The position numbers were made by a program, and so were the translations under genes. Positions 8,604 through 17,481 of a stretch of 64,000 nt of DNA are shown one piece after another. The notes beneath the pieces are model-generated. The model saw only the letters and a list, made by a program, of their open reading frames with translations, ran no database searches and had not been told where the DNA came from. Position 1 is the first letter of the stretch; each line of letters begins with the position of its first letter. The DNA is from Scalindua sp964344685 (GTDB lineage Bacteria; Planctomycetota; Brocadiia; Brocadiales; Scalinduaceae). The DNA lies in NCBI GenBank assembly GCA_964344685.1, contig CAYFOK010000015.1, forward strand, positions 1 to 64,000. The letters run 5' to 3'.

Positions 8604-10805
8604 ATGGTTAGAATTAATAAACTGGCAAAAGATTTGGGTTTCAAAAACAGCTTTCTAATAGAAAAGTGTCAAGAGTATGGATTTGTACATATTAAACACC
8701 ATGCGAATGCTTTGACAGATGAGCAAGTGAGCCTGTTGCGCAGTAAATTAGTAGATGGTGGGCAAAATGTTTCTGTTAAAGAAAAACCTGTCACTCCTAA
8801 AGTTAAAAAAGTGAGTACCGAAAAAAAGGATGTTGGTTCTGCTAATGTTTCACCTAAGGAAGCAGACACTACGGCTGTGCGGAGACGTATACCCCTATGG
8901 AAACAAAAGGCGAGAGAAGACTTAATTAAAGGAAGATGGAAAGAGGTTACAAAGGTATCACAGCAAAAAAGACCTAGGAGGTTTGAAAAACGCACAAAGG
9001 AGGTTCCCAAAGAAACCAAAACTGTCCAGCCAAAGGAAAAAGAAACTAAGGTTACGGTTGAGTTACCTGCTACAGTCAAAGATGTATCAGCCGCTTTGGG
9101 AGTAAAAGCTGGTGACATAATTTCAAAGCTACTGATTGGTCATAATGTTTTTGCTACGATAAACCAGGGTTTAGACGGTGAACTCATTGAAATGTTAGGT
9201 ATTGAGTACGGTGTTGAAATAGAGTTGAAGCATGCAAAAGAGGATGAAGACGAATTCTCATTAGAAGAGGTTGCCGACAAGGAAGAAGATTTAGAAGATA
9301 GAGCTCCCATCGTAACATTTCTTGGTCATGTGGACCATGGAAAAACTTCCTTGCTTGATAGCATTAGAAAAACTGATATTGTGTCTTTTGAAGCTGGCGG
9401 TATTACGCAGCACATAGGTGCCTACCGCATAGAAACAAATGGGAAATCTGTTGTTTTCCTGGACACACCGGGGCATGAGGCTTTTACTGCAATGAGGGCA
9501 AGAGGAGCAAATGTCACAGACCTGGTCGTGTTGGTAGTTGCAGCAGATGATGGAGTGATGCCTCAAACAGAGGAGGCTATCAATCATGCACGTGCGGCAA
9601 AAGTGCCTATTGTAGTTGCCATAAATAAAGTAGATAAACCAGAAGCAAATGTATTAAAGGTAAAGCAGCAGTTAGCGTCCTTAGAGTTAAACCCTGAAGA
9701 TTGGGGTGGCAAGGTGCAAATGGTAGAAACATCAGTTGTTACAAAGCAGGGACTTGACGCTCTCTTTGATGGTTTATTGTTGGAAGCCGAGATTTTGGAG
9801 TTAAAGGCTGTTGCTAAGAAGCCGGCTAGAGGTATAGTGTTGGAGGCACATGTTCATGAAGGCAGAGGTATTATTGCAAATCTCTTGGTAAGAGAAGGAA
9901 CATTAAAACATGGTGATATCGTCCTGTGTGGTCAGACATATGGTAGGGTGAGAGCTATATATAATGATCATGGAAAAGAAATAAAAGAGGCCGGACCATC
10001 AACACCAGTTGCGATATCCGGATTATCAACCTGTCCGGAAGCAGGCGATAAATTTTATAGTATTAAGGATATTCAAAAGGCCAGGGAAATTGCTTCAAAA
10101 CGAGAAAGAAAGATTCGGGAAGTGACACTGTCTGGTCGCCAACATGTTACGTTGGATAATCTGTATAAAAAGATTGAAGAGGGACAGGTTAAGGAGATTA
10201 AGGTAATCTTAAAGGCTGACTTTAAAGGATCAGTTGAGGTGCTTAAGAAATCATTGGAAAAAATTTCGACTAACGAAGTTAGAACTAGAGTCTTGCATAG
10301 TGGCGTTGGCGGGATTACGGAGACGGATATTTTACTTGCAGATGCTTCCGATGCAATCGTTATTGGTTTTCACGTTGTTCCTGAAGATAAGGCAAAAACA
10401 CTTGCGGAATCGTGTGGTGTAGATGTTAGATTGTATAAAATTATCTATGATGCAATAAACGATATAAAAGCTGCTCTTGAGGGGATGTTAGAACCAGACA
10501 AGATAGAACAATCTATTGGTAGCGTTGAGGTTAGAAAGGTATTTAAGGTGTCGAAGGTAGGAAATATTGCAGGCTGTTATGTGAAAAGTGGCAAAATACT
10601 GCGTAATTCACTGGTTAGATTGATACGAGACAGCGTGGTTCTGTACGATGGCAAAATTGCAACCTTAAGAATTGTAAAGGACGATGCGAAAGAAGTGAAG
10701 GCGGGATTTGAGTGTGGTATTAGGATTGCCGGATTTGATGATATAAAGGTGGGTGATATAATAGAGTCCTATGAAATACAGCATATTGCGCGTACTTTAA
10801 ATTAA
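8604..10805 (+). CDS. infB: translation initiation factor IF-2
   Basis: A 733-residue GTPase that delivers initiator tRNA to the ribosome. It has an N-terminal IF2-N helix domain (1-~50), a charged Lys-rich linker, a second IF2-N module, then the G domain from ~235 with G1 GHVDHGKT (~239-246), G3 DTPGHE and G4 NKVD. The IF2 beta-barrel and C-terminal C1/C2 domains complete it. GGGAG lies 13 nt before the ATG, rather far. It sits between nusA and ylxP. Confidence 0.97.
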   Translation: MVRINKLAKDLGFKNSFLIEKCQEYGFVHIKHHANALTDEQVSLLRSKLVDGGQNVSVKEKPVTPKVKKVSTEKKDVGSANVSPKEADTTAVRRRIPLWKQKAREDLIKGRWKEVTKVSQQKRPRRFEKRTKEVPKETKTVQPKEKETKVTVELPATVKDVSAALGVKAGDIISKLLIGHNVFATINQGLDGELIEMLGIEYGVEIELKHAKEDEDEFSLEEVADKEEDLEDRAPIVTFLGHVDHGKTSLLDSIRKTDIVSFEAGGITQHIGAYRIETNGKSVVFLDTPGHEAFTAMRARGANVTDLVVLVVAADDGVMPQTEEAINHARAAKVPIVVAINKVDKPEANVLKVKQQLASLELNPEDWGGKVQMVETSVVTKQGLDALFDGLLLEAEILELKAVAKKPARGIVLEAHVHEGRGIIANLLVREGTLKHGDIVLCGQTYGRVRAIYNDHGKEIKEAGPSTPVAISGLSTCPEAGDKFYSIKDIQKAREIASKRERKIREVTLSGRQHVTLDNLYKKIEEGQVKEIKVILKADFKGSVEVLKKSLEKISTNEVRTRVLHSGVGGITETDILLADASDAIVIGFHVVPEDKAKTLAESCGVDVRLYKIIYDAINDIKAALEGMLEPDKIEQSIGSVEVRKVFKVSKVGNIAGCYVKSGKILRNSLVRLIRDSVVLYDGKIATLRIVKDDAKEVKAGFECGIRIAGFDDIKVGDIIESYEIQHIARTLN

Positions 10806-10843
10806 ATCATAGTTAATAATAGATATATCAAATTGCAGTTATC

Positions 10844-11125
10844 ATGATTTTAGGGACTTTATGTATTAAGGTTGTAATAGTAGGTTCACGCTCTTTAAAA
10901 GATAAAAGACGTATAATTAAAAGTTTAAAGGACAGGATCAAAAACAAGTTCAATGTTTCGGTTTCTGAAACAGGTTCACAGGATAATCTCAGGTGTTCAG
11001 AAATCAGTGTGGCAATGGTGGGGACAGACAGGCAATACGTTAATAGTGCATTATCTTCGCTTATTAATTTTTTCCGTTTTTTCCCACAGGTGGAATTAGT
11101 TGATTATGACCTGGACTTGTTTTAA
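10844..11125 (+). CDS. ylxP: DUF503 (YlxP-like) protein
   Basis: A 93-residue protein of the DUF503 family, small ferredoxin-fold proteins typically encoded between infB and rbfA, as here. Recognisable features are the start MILGTLCIKVVI, the motif SLKDKRRIIKSLKDRI, and the acidic end. Its position links it to ribosome maturation, but the biochemical role is not established. The next gene begins 12 bp downstream. Confidence 0.88.
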   Translation: MILGTLCIKVVIVGSRSLKDKRRIIKSLKDRIKNKFNVSVSETGSQDNLRCSEISVAMVGTDRQYVNSALSSLINFFRFFPQVELVDYDLDLF

Positions 11126-11137
11126 TTATACAGGATC

Positions 11138-12382
11138 ATGACAAGAAGACTGGAAAAGGTTAGAGGGTTAATTGAGCAGGAAATAAGTAAGGTTATTCTG
11201 TACAAGGTGCAGGATCCCAGGGTTAATTCGGTATTTGTGACCAGGGTAGAGCCCTCTAATGATTTGAGGCAGGCGAAGGTTTATGTTGTAGTTCAGGGTG
11301 ATGAGGCGTCGCAAAAGAATACTTTGAATGCCCTGAGGCATGCAAAAGGCTTTGTGCAGTCAGAGATAGCCTCAAGCTTGCAGTTGAAAAACACTCCCAC
11401 ATTGACTTTTTATCTTGATGAGGGAAAAAGAAAAGGTGGGCATATCCTGGAATTAATAGAGAAAGCGGTAAAAGAGGATAATGTTACGGAAAATAGAGGC
11501 GGGGAAAATATGAAAAAGTTAAGTTTTGGTTTGCCAAAAGGGAGTTTGCAGGAATCGACAATTGGTATGATGAAAAATGCGGGATACAAGGTTTATGTAA
11601 GCAGTAGGTCATACTATCCGTCAATTGATGACGATGAGATGTCGGTAAGGTTAATTCGCCCGCAGGACATGGCTCGCTATGTTGAGAAGGGGATTATAGA
11701 TGCTGGCCTTACAGGGCAGGACTGGGTGGAAGAGGCTGGTGTTGATGTGCGGTGTGTGGAAAAACTGGTCTATGCTAAACAGCAGTTAACAAAAGTTCGT
11801 TGGGTTATAGCGGTGCCGGAGGACTCTTCTATTGAATCTGTAGAAGATCTTCAAGGCAAGAGAATTTCAACAGAGTTGGTTAATGTTACTAAGAGATATC
11901 TTGAGGAGAAGGGTATTCATGCAGATATTGAATTCTCACATGGTGCTACAGAGGCTAAAGCACCAGACCTTGTTGATGCCATTGTAGAGTTGACAGAAAC
12001 TGGTAGTAGTTTAAGAGCTAATAAACTACGCATTATTGAGACAGTAACTGAATCTGCTACAGTTTTCATTGCTAACCATAAGTCGTGGGAAGATCCGTGG
12101 AAGAGGCAGAAGATTGAAAATCTGGCAATATTATTTCACGGAGCCATCATTGCACGTGATAAAGTTGGGTTGAAAATGAATATTTCCAATGAAGGTTTAA
12201 ATTCTTTATTAGAGAAGTTGCCTGCTTTGCGAACACCTACCATTTCTCCACTTTCAGGAAATGCAGGATATGCTATAGAAACAGTAATGGATGAGTCTGT
12301 GGTAAGAAACATTATACCCGAATTGAAACGGGTTGGTGCGGAAGGGATAATTGAATATCCACTTAACAAGGTGATTCTTTAG
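11138..12382 (+). CDS. RbfA-HisG fusion: ribosome-binding factor A joined to ATP phosphoribosyltransferase
   Basis: One 414-codon frame covers two normally separate proteins. Residues 1-~118 are RbfA, a KH-type 30S maturation factor (RRLEKVRGLIEQEIS, QDPRV, RKGGHILELI). Residues 125-414 are a complete long-form HisG, which starts histidine synthesis by condensing ATP and PRPP; it has KLSFGLPKGSLQE, AGLTGQDWV, a PRPP-loop region around ELVNVTKRYL, and the C-terminal allosteric domain. No stop lies between them. An internal ATG at 11510 (codon 125) follows a GAGGCGGGG tract at ribosome-site distance, so HisG may also be made alone. The RbfA part fits the infB-ylxP context; HisG is the extra. 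The join could be a true fusion or loss of a stop codon. Confidence 0.92.
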   Translation: MTRRLEKVRGLIEQEISKVILYKVQDPRVNSVFVTRVEPSNDLRQAKVYVVVQGDEASQKNTLNALRHAKGFVQSEIASSLQLKNTPTLTFYLDEGKRKGGHILELIEKAVKEDNVTENRGGENMKKLSFGLPKGSLQESTIGMMKNAGYKVYVSSRSYYPSIDDDEMSVRLIRPQDMARYVEKGIIDAGLTGQDWVEEAGVDVRCVEKLVYAKQQLTKVRWVIAVPEDSSIESVEDLQGKRISTELVNVTKRYLEEKGIHADIEFSHGATEAKAPDLVDAIVELTETGSSLRANKLRIIETVTESATVFIANHKSWEDPWKRQKIENLAILFHGAIIARDKVGLKMNISNEGLNSLLEKLPALRTPTISPLSGNAGYAIETVMDESVVRNIIPELKRVGAEGIIEYPLNKVIL

Positions 12383-12515
12383 TCTTATCCTGGCATTTAT
12401 TCGGCTTATAGTAGTTCTGCCATACAAACGAGAGTGAAAATGATTTTGGAAATTTGCAAAAAAAAGCTTTATGTCCTGAAAGTTCATAAATGTAATATCG
12501 TCATTGAGGTATGGC

Positions 12516-14111
12516 ATGCCTAAAACAAAAATTATTGTTTTACTGACTTTCGTGTTTGTTTTTGCATTCCTGTGTGAAACGATTCTTGCCGACTCCCCAA
12601 AAAACATCGAAAAAGATTTTTTTCGACATGATGGTACAGAATCTTATGTGGATTTTTGTACTGGGTTTTATTTAATGCTGGATCATCGTTGGGAGGAAGC
12701 AACTGTATTTCTTGAGAAAGCATTGCGGGCAAACCCAAATGTCGAAAGAATACATAATTATTTAGCTACTTGCTATTTTCAGTCGAATAATAAAGAGAAG
12801 GCCATTCTTCACATTGAAAAAATAGCTCAATTAAAACCTGATGATTTTAGTATTCATTATACGCTTGGCAATATTTACGCAAGCGAAGGTAATGAAAAAG
12901 GAGCTATATCAGAATACGAACGTGCTGACTCATCTGAAAAGGATGATGTTGATAATGGGTTTGTGTCTGATATGTTGCATCGCCTGGCAAACAGTTATTT
13001 AAAAATTGGCGATGTAGACAATGCTGCGAATATTTATAATAAAATACTTGATTTAGAGCTAACTGATGAACCTGTAAAAATTCTTTATAAACTTGGGCAA
13101 ATTTATGTTGATGCAAAGAGAATTGAGGAGGCTATAGAAGAATTTGTTAAGGCCAAAAAATACAGCCCTCATGCCGAGCCAGTGAGTTTTTATCTTGCTC
13201 TATGTTATGAGGAATTAGAGGATTTTGATAATGCGATCAGAGAGCTCAAATCCTTTATTGAGTATGATCCTGATGCCTGGCTTATGCGTATTAATTTATC
13301 AAATATTTATGAAAAAGTTAGGCAATATGAAGATGCCGAATTAGAAAGGAAAATGGCTTTAGAATTATTGGAAGAAAGTGTAAGTAGAGGGAGTTCTGGT
13401 TTAAGAGAATATATTACATTGAGCCAGCTTTTCCAGAGAAAAGGCAAGGGTAAAGAGGCGGTAGAGACACTGAAAACAGCAATTAGAAATGTAATAAAAG
13501 AAGATGATGATGCTCTAAGTGAAGTTCGTTTTATGTTGGCGAATATATACTATGAGATGAATGACCATAAGCGTGTAGTAGAGGAACTGGAAAAAGTATT
13601 AGAAATAGATCCTGATAACCATCAGGCCAATAACTTTCTGGGTTATTATTTTGTTGAGCAGGGAGAACAGCTAGACAGAGCTATAGAGTTGATCGAAAAG
13701 GCATTGAGCGTCAGTCCAGAGAATGCGGCATACCTTGATAGCTTGGGCTGGGCGTATTATAAACTGGCAAAGGAAGATGATGGGAAGATAAAGTTAGCAT
13801 TGCAAAAACTCATCGAGGCATCAAATTATGCAGAAGATCCGGAAATTATGGGTCATTTAGGAGATGTTTATTATTCTCTTGGATTTTGGGAGGAAGCACA
13901 GCGCCAATGGGAGGCTGCCATAGGTTTATGGGATAAGTCAGCGGCTGAAATCCCTTCGCATTTAAAATATGAAACTGTCCGTGAGCTAAAAGCCAAGAAG
14001 GTAATTCAAAATAAACTTATTAAGATTCGAAGTTTAAAGATGGTGGAAAATTCAAAGAAAGAAATGAAACACGAAGAAAGGGTTGTTAGTAATCATAATA
14101 GTAATATATAG
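12516..14111 (+). CDS. exported tetratricopeptide-repeat protein
   Basis: A 531-residue protein starting with a signal peptide (MPKTKIIVLLTFVFVFAFL, cleavage likely after ETILA), then about ten TPR-like helical repeats (for example YKLGQIYVDAKRIEEAIEEF and LAKEDD..., with NAAYLDSLGWAYYKL near residue 410). TPR arrays act as protein-protein scaffolds; a periplasmic location is inferred. I chose ATG 12516, preceded by GAGGT at 12506-12510, rather than the TTG at 12504. It sits alone between rbfA::hisG and yebC; specific function is unknown. Confidence 0.85.
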   Translation: MPKTKIIVLLTFVFVFAFLCETILADSPKNIEKDFFRHDGTESYVDFCTGFYLMLDHRWEEATVFLEKALRANPNVERIHNYLATCYFQSNNKEKAILHIEKIAQLKPDDFSIHYTLGNIYASEGNEKGAISEYERADSSEKDDVDNGFVSDMLHRLANSYLKIGDVDNAANIYNKILDLELTDEPVKILYKLGQIYVDAKRIEEAIEEFVKAKKYSPHAEPVSFYLALCYEELEDFDNAIRELKSFIEYDPDAWLMRINLSNIYEKVRQYEDAELERKMALELLEESVSRGSSGLREYITLSQLFQRKGKGKEAVETLKTAIRNVIKEDDDALSEVRFMLANIYYEMNDHKRVVEELEKVLEIDPDNHQANNFLGYYFVEQGEQLDRAIELIEKALSVSPENAAYLDSLGWAYYKLAKEDDGKIKLALQKLIEASNYAEDPEIMGHLGDVYYSLGFWEEAQRQWEAAIGLWDKSAAEIPSHLKYETVRELKAKKVIQNKLIKIRSLKMVENSKKEMKHEERVVSNHNSNI

Positions 14112-14150
14112 AAATGGTAATTGAGTATAAACAAAGGACGGTAATTAGTA

Positions 14151-14897
14151 ATGTCAGGACATTCCAAGTGGTCGACGATAAAGCATAAAAAAGGTGCTGC
14201 AGATGCAAAGAGGGGTAAGATATTTTCCAAACTTGCAAAGGCCATTACTTCTGCGGCGAGGCAGGGTGGTGGAAATCCTGATATGAATTTGAAGTTACAG
14301 TATGCAATTGATAGTGCCAAATCAGAAAATATGCCTAAGGATAACATTGAACGGGCAATACAGAAGGGTACTGGAGAGTTAAATGCAGAATCAGCTCTTT
14401 TTGAATGTCTTTACGAAGGTTACGGACCTAATGGTGTCGCTGTTATGGCTGAGATCTTAACAGATAATAAGAATAGAACTGCGGCTGAGATTAGAAAGGT
14501 ATTTGATCGATCTGGAGGAAACCTTGGTGAGTCTGGATGTGTGTCATGGATGTTTCAGAAAAAGGGAGTGATAACTGTTGATTCTGGAGAAATTGAAGAA
14601 GACAAGTTGATGACGCTTGTTCTTGATGCCGGATGTGAAGATTTGCAGTTAGAAGCCGGAAAATATGAGATTGATTGTGAAATAAAGGATTTTAATAATG
14701 TTAAAAAGGTGTTGCAGGATGAGGGCATAAAAATAGAGTCAGCAGAGATTAGCTGGGTTGCCAATACGTATATAGAGCTTGATGAGGCAAAAGGCAGGAA
14801 TATTGTGACCCTTATGGAAAGATTAGAGAATCACGATGATGTTCAGAATGTTTATGCCAATTTTTCTTTACCAAAAGATTTACTGGCAGAGTTATAG
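14151..14897 (+). CDS. YebC/PmpR family regulatory/translation factor
   Basis: A 248-residue full-length YebC/TACO1 family protein, beginning MSGHSKWSTIKHKKGA as nearly all members do. Members are reported as DNA-binding regulators and, more recently, as ribosome-associated factors that help translate proline-rich stretches. All three domains are present by length. It converges on ftsH with only a 3-bp gap and no hairpin between. Confidence 0.95.
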   Translation: MSGHSKWSTIKHKKGAADAKRGKIFSKLAKAITSAARQGGGNPDMNLKLQYAIDSAKSENMPKDNIERAIQKGTGELNAESALFECLYEGYGPNGVAVMAEILTDNKNRTAAEIRKVFDRSGGNLGESGCVSWMFQKKGVITVDSGEIEEDKLMTLVLDAGCEDLQLEAGKYEIDCEIKDFNNVKKVLQDEGIKIESAEISWVANTYIELDEAKGRNIVTLMERLENHDDVQNVYANFSLPKDLLAEL

Positions 14898-14900
14898 ATT

Positions 14901-16820
14901 TTAAGATTGGTGGGTTTCTCCTCCTTCGTTTGAACGACCGTTCTTTTTTACAGGTTTTTTCTTTTCTTCTTTAATTTTTAGTAATTCAAGAATTTGATCT
15001 GCTTCCAGAACTTCCTCTTCTTCTAGTTTTTTTGCAAGGAGATCAAGCTTGTCTCTATTTTTCTCGATCAGCGACTTGGCTATAGCGTATGAGTCCTTAA
15101 TAATCTGAGAAACTTCTGCATCGATATCTATTGCAGTTTTTTCGCTGAACTCTTTTTCCTGTACAAGGTCATGTCCCAGAAAGACATTTCCTTGTTGCCT
15201 TCCGAATGTTTGAGGGCCAAGTGTACTGCTCATTCCAAATTTACATACATAATTTCTGGATAGTTTTGTTACTCTTTCCAGGTCGTTTTGCGCTCCAGTA
15301 GATAACTCATTAAAGACAATTTCCTCTGCGGCTCTACCTGCAAGAAGGACGCACAAAGTATCTCGTATCTCAGATTCTCTGGTTAAATATTTGTCCTCGG
15401 TAGGCAGCTGTAGTGTATAGCCAAGTGCCGCTGCTCCCCGCGCAACAATAGATACTTTGTGTACTGGATCGGTATTAGGTAATAATGCAGCTACCAGAGT
15501 ATGGCCTGATTCGTGATATGCAACTATACTTTTTTCCTCATCACTTATTACTCTGCTTTTCCTTTCAGGTCCGGCAATGACCCTTTCTATTGACTCCTCA
15601 AGCTCATCCATTTCTACAAAATTCTTGTCACGTCGTGCAGCAAGTAATGCGGCCTCATTGATAACATTTGCCAGGTCAGCACCTGAAAAGCCGGGAGTAC
15701 GCTTTGCTATTGTATTAAGATTTCCATTAGGTTCTATTTTAACGTCTTTAGCATGTACCTTTAAGATCTCTTCTCTTCCAATCAGATCTGGCCTGTCGAC
15801 AGTTACCTGCCTGTCAAATCTTCCCGGACGTAGCAATGCACTATCTAGGACGTCAGGCCTATTTGTTGCCGCTATGATTATTACGCCACTATTTGAAGTG
15901 AAACCATCCATCTCTGCTAATAGCTGGTTTAGTGTTTGTTCTCGTTCATCATGGCCACCGCCTAAACCGGTACCTCTTTGTCTTCCAACGCTGTCAAGTT
16001 CATCAATAAACACTATGCAGGGGGCCTTCTGTTTAGCCTGTGCGAACATATCACGTACTCTAGCAGCACCCATTCCAACAAACATTTCAACAAAATCAGA
16101 ACCGCTTATTGAGAAAAAAGGCACTCCTGATTCGCCAGCAACTGCTTTTGCCAAAAGTGTCTTTCCCGTTCCTGGTGGCCCTATAAGTAAAACACCTTTT
16201 GGTATCTTGCCTCCAAGTTTTTGGAATTTCTGTGGGTACTTTAAGTACTCTATTATCTCTTCCAGCTCTTCCTTTGCTTCTTCGCATCCGGCAACGTCAG
16301 CAAAAGTAGTCTTCTTTGCATCCTCAGCTGCGTAAAGCTTAATCTTTGCCTTACCGAATGATGCAAAAGGGCTCCCCATCCCTCCGATTCTTTTTGAGAT
16401 GAAAAACCAGGCAATTCCAATAATTAAGAATGGAAAAACCCACCACATAATCATATTTCTCAGAAAATTATTCTCTACCTCTCCTTTAAACTTAACATTT
16501 TTTTCCTCTAATTCGTTGACCAGTTCAATATCCTGGATTGGTACGGTTACGAAGGCAACTGGACTGTTTTTTTCAGATGTTACGCTTTCATAATGACCCT
16601 TAATTACTTTCTCTCCCACGGTGCAATCAACTATTTTTCCCGCACTCAAATATTCTCTGAACTGGCTGTAAGTAATTTCACTGGCTTTAGGTGCCAGAAA
16701 CATCTGTATGACATATAAAACTACGAGAAAAAGGAGGAGATAGCCTATAGAAAAACCAGTCTTTTTGGTCTTCAGGTTTTTAGGTGTTTTTTTTTGGGGG
16801 TTTTTATCTGCGTTTTTCAT
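14901..16820 (-). CDS. ftsH: ATP-dependent zinc metalloprotease FtsH
   Basis: A 639-residue membrane AAA+ protease that degrades membrane and regulatory proteins. A Lys-rich cytosolic tip is followed by TM1 (~24-43), a periplasmic domain, TM2 (~122-142), and the AAA module with Walker A GPPGTGKT (~214-221), Walker B CIVFIDELD and the SRH region with NRPDVLDSALLRPGRFD. The zinc protease motif HESGH is at 436-440. A C-terminal coiled coil and a charged Lys/Glu tail follow. It is monocistronic here. Confidence 0.97.
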   Translation of the reverse strand: MKNADKNPQKKTPKNLKTKKTGFSIGYLLLFLVVLYVIQMFLAPKASEITYSQFREYLSAGKIVDCTVGEKVIKGHYESVTSEKNSPVAFVTVPIQDIELVNELEEKNVKFKGEVENNFLRNMIMWWVFPFLIIGIAWFFISKRIGGMGSPFASFGKAKIKLYAAEDAKKTTFADVAGCEEAKEELEEIIEYLKYPQKFQKLGGKIPKGVLLIGPPGTGKTLLAKAVAGESGVPFFSISGSDFVEMFVGMGAARVRDMFAQAKQKAPCIVFIDELDSVGRQRGTGLGGGHDEREQTLNQLLAEMDGFTSNSGVIIIAATNRPDVLDSALLRPGRFDRQVTVDRPDLIGREEILKVHAKDVKIEPNGNLNTIAKRTPGFSGADLANVINEAALLAARRDKNFVEMDELEESIERVIAGPERKSRVISDEEKSIVAYHESGHTLVAALLPNTDPVHKVSIVARGAAALGYTLQLPTEDKYLTRESEIRDTLCVLLAGRAAEEIVFNELSTGAQNDLERVTKLSRNYVCKFGMSSTLGPQTFGRQQGNVFLGHDLVQEKEFSEKTAIDIDAEVSQIIKDSYAIAKSLIEKNRDKLDLLAKKLEEEEVLEADQILELLKIKEEKKKPVKKNGRSNEGGETHQS

Positions 16821-17061
16821 TTAATTCTTTGTGGTACAGACGCTTACAGTATACCGTATATAACGGTAAATATATATTGATAATCAAAAATTATATGATA
16901 ATATCTGTTTTAAGTCAAAATAATAAATGTAGTGTACTTTCGGAGTTAGTGTTAGGTGACTTAATGTAGTTCCTACTTACTTTATACTGAATTATTGGCA
17001 ATGGAGAAAAAGGGAAGTTAAAAATGATGTCAAATAATTCCAACCATTGTTAGTATAGAAA

Positions 17062-17140
17062 TGGTCGGGGCGACTGGATTCGAACCAGCGACCTCTTGAA
17101 CCCCATTCAAGTGCGCTAAGCCAAGCTGCGCTACGCCCCG
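17062..17140 (-). tRNA. tRNA-Pro (GGG)
   Basis: The minus strand folds as a full cloverleaf: acceptor arms CGGGGCG/CGCCCCG, D stem GCGC/GCGC, anticodon stem CTTGA/TCAAG with loop ATGGGGT (anticodon GGG, reading CCC/CCU), and T arm with TTCGAAT. The 3' CCA is encoded (17062-17064). It stands alone between ftsH and the acidic repeat protein and has its own promoter. Confidence 0.96.
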
Positions 17141-17172
17141 AAAAGAAATTACATTTTGGCTTTAAAAAAATG

Positions 17173-17200
17173 ATTATATCAAGAATCACTTATTTTTCAA
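17173..17200 (-). promoter_or_regulatory. promoter of tRNA-Pro
   Basis: On the minus strand TTGAAA (17200-17195) and TATAAT (17178-17173) are 16 bp apart, and the predicted start is ~26 nt before the mature tRNA. Confidence 0.6.
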
Positions 17201-17481
17201 GAACATTCGTACATTTCATTTCGACTCAACTGCCCTTTGAATAAAAGCTTATAACATTTTGTATGAAAATCTGGAGTTCTGTTTCTAATATTACCAGTCT
17301 CTTTTAGATTTTAAGAGATAGTTTTTAAATCACCTGTTATACATTTACAAATACTGTATTGTATCAAAAGATATTCTAGCTACAATGTAGCGGAATTAGT
17401 TCCGAGGGGTATTGTGTTTCAGAGGGAATAGAGTAAAGTCGCTCGTTTATTTCTAATAAAACTATAAAGGGGTGTTTAGAA
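17201..17481. other. intergenic region between tRNA-Pro promoter and acidic membrane protein
   Basis: AT-rich, with no credible ORF. A weak promoter candidate for the downstream gene is TTGTAT (17359-17364), 16 bp, TACAAT (17381-17386). An AAAGGGG tract at about 17464 could be a rather distant ribosome site for the ATG at 17482. Confidence 0.4.

Noticed and set aside
15577..16335. Plus-strand ORF of 252 codons opposite ftsH
   Set aside because: Shadow of the conserved AAA module; no independent features.
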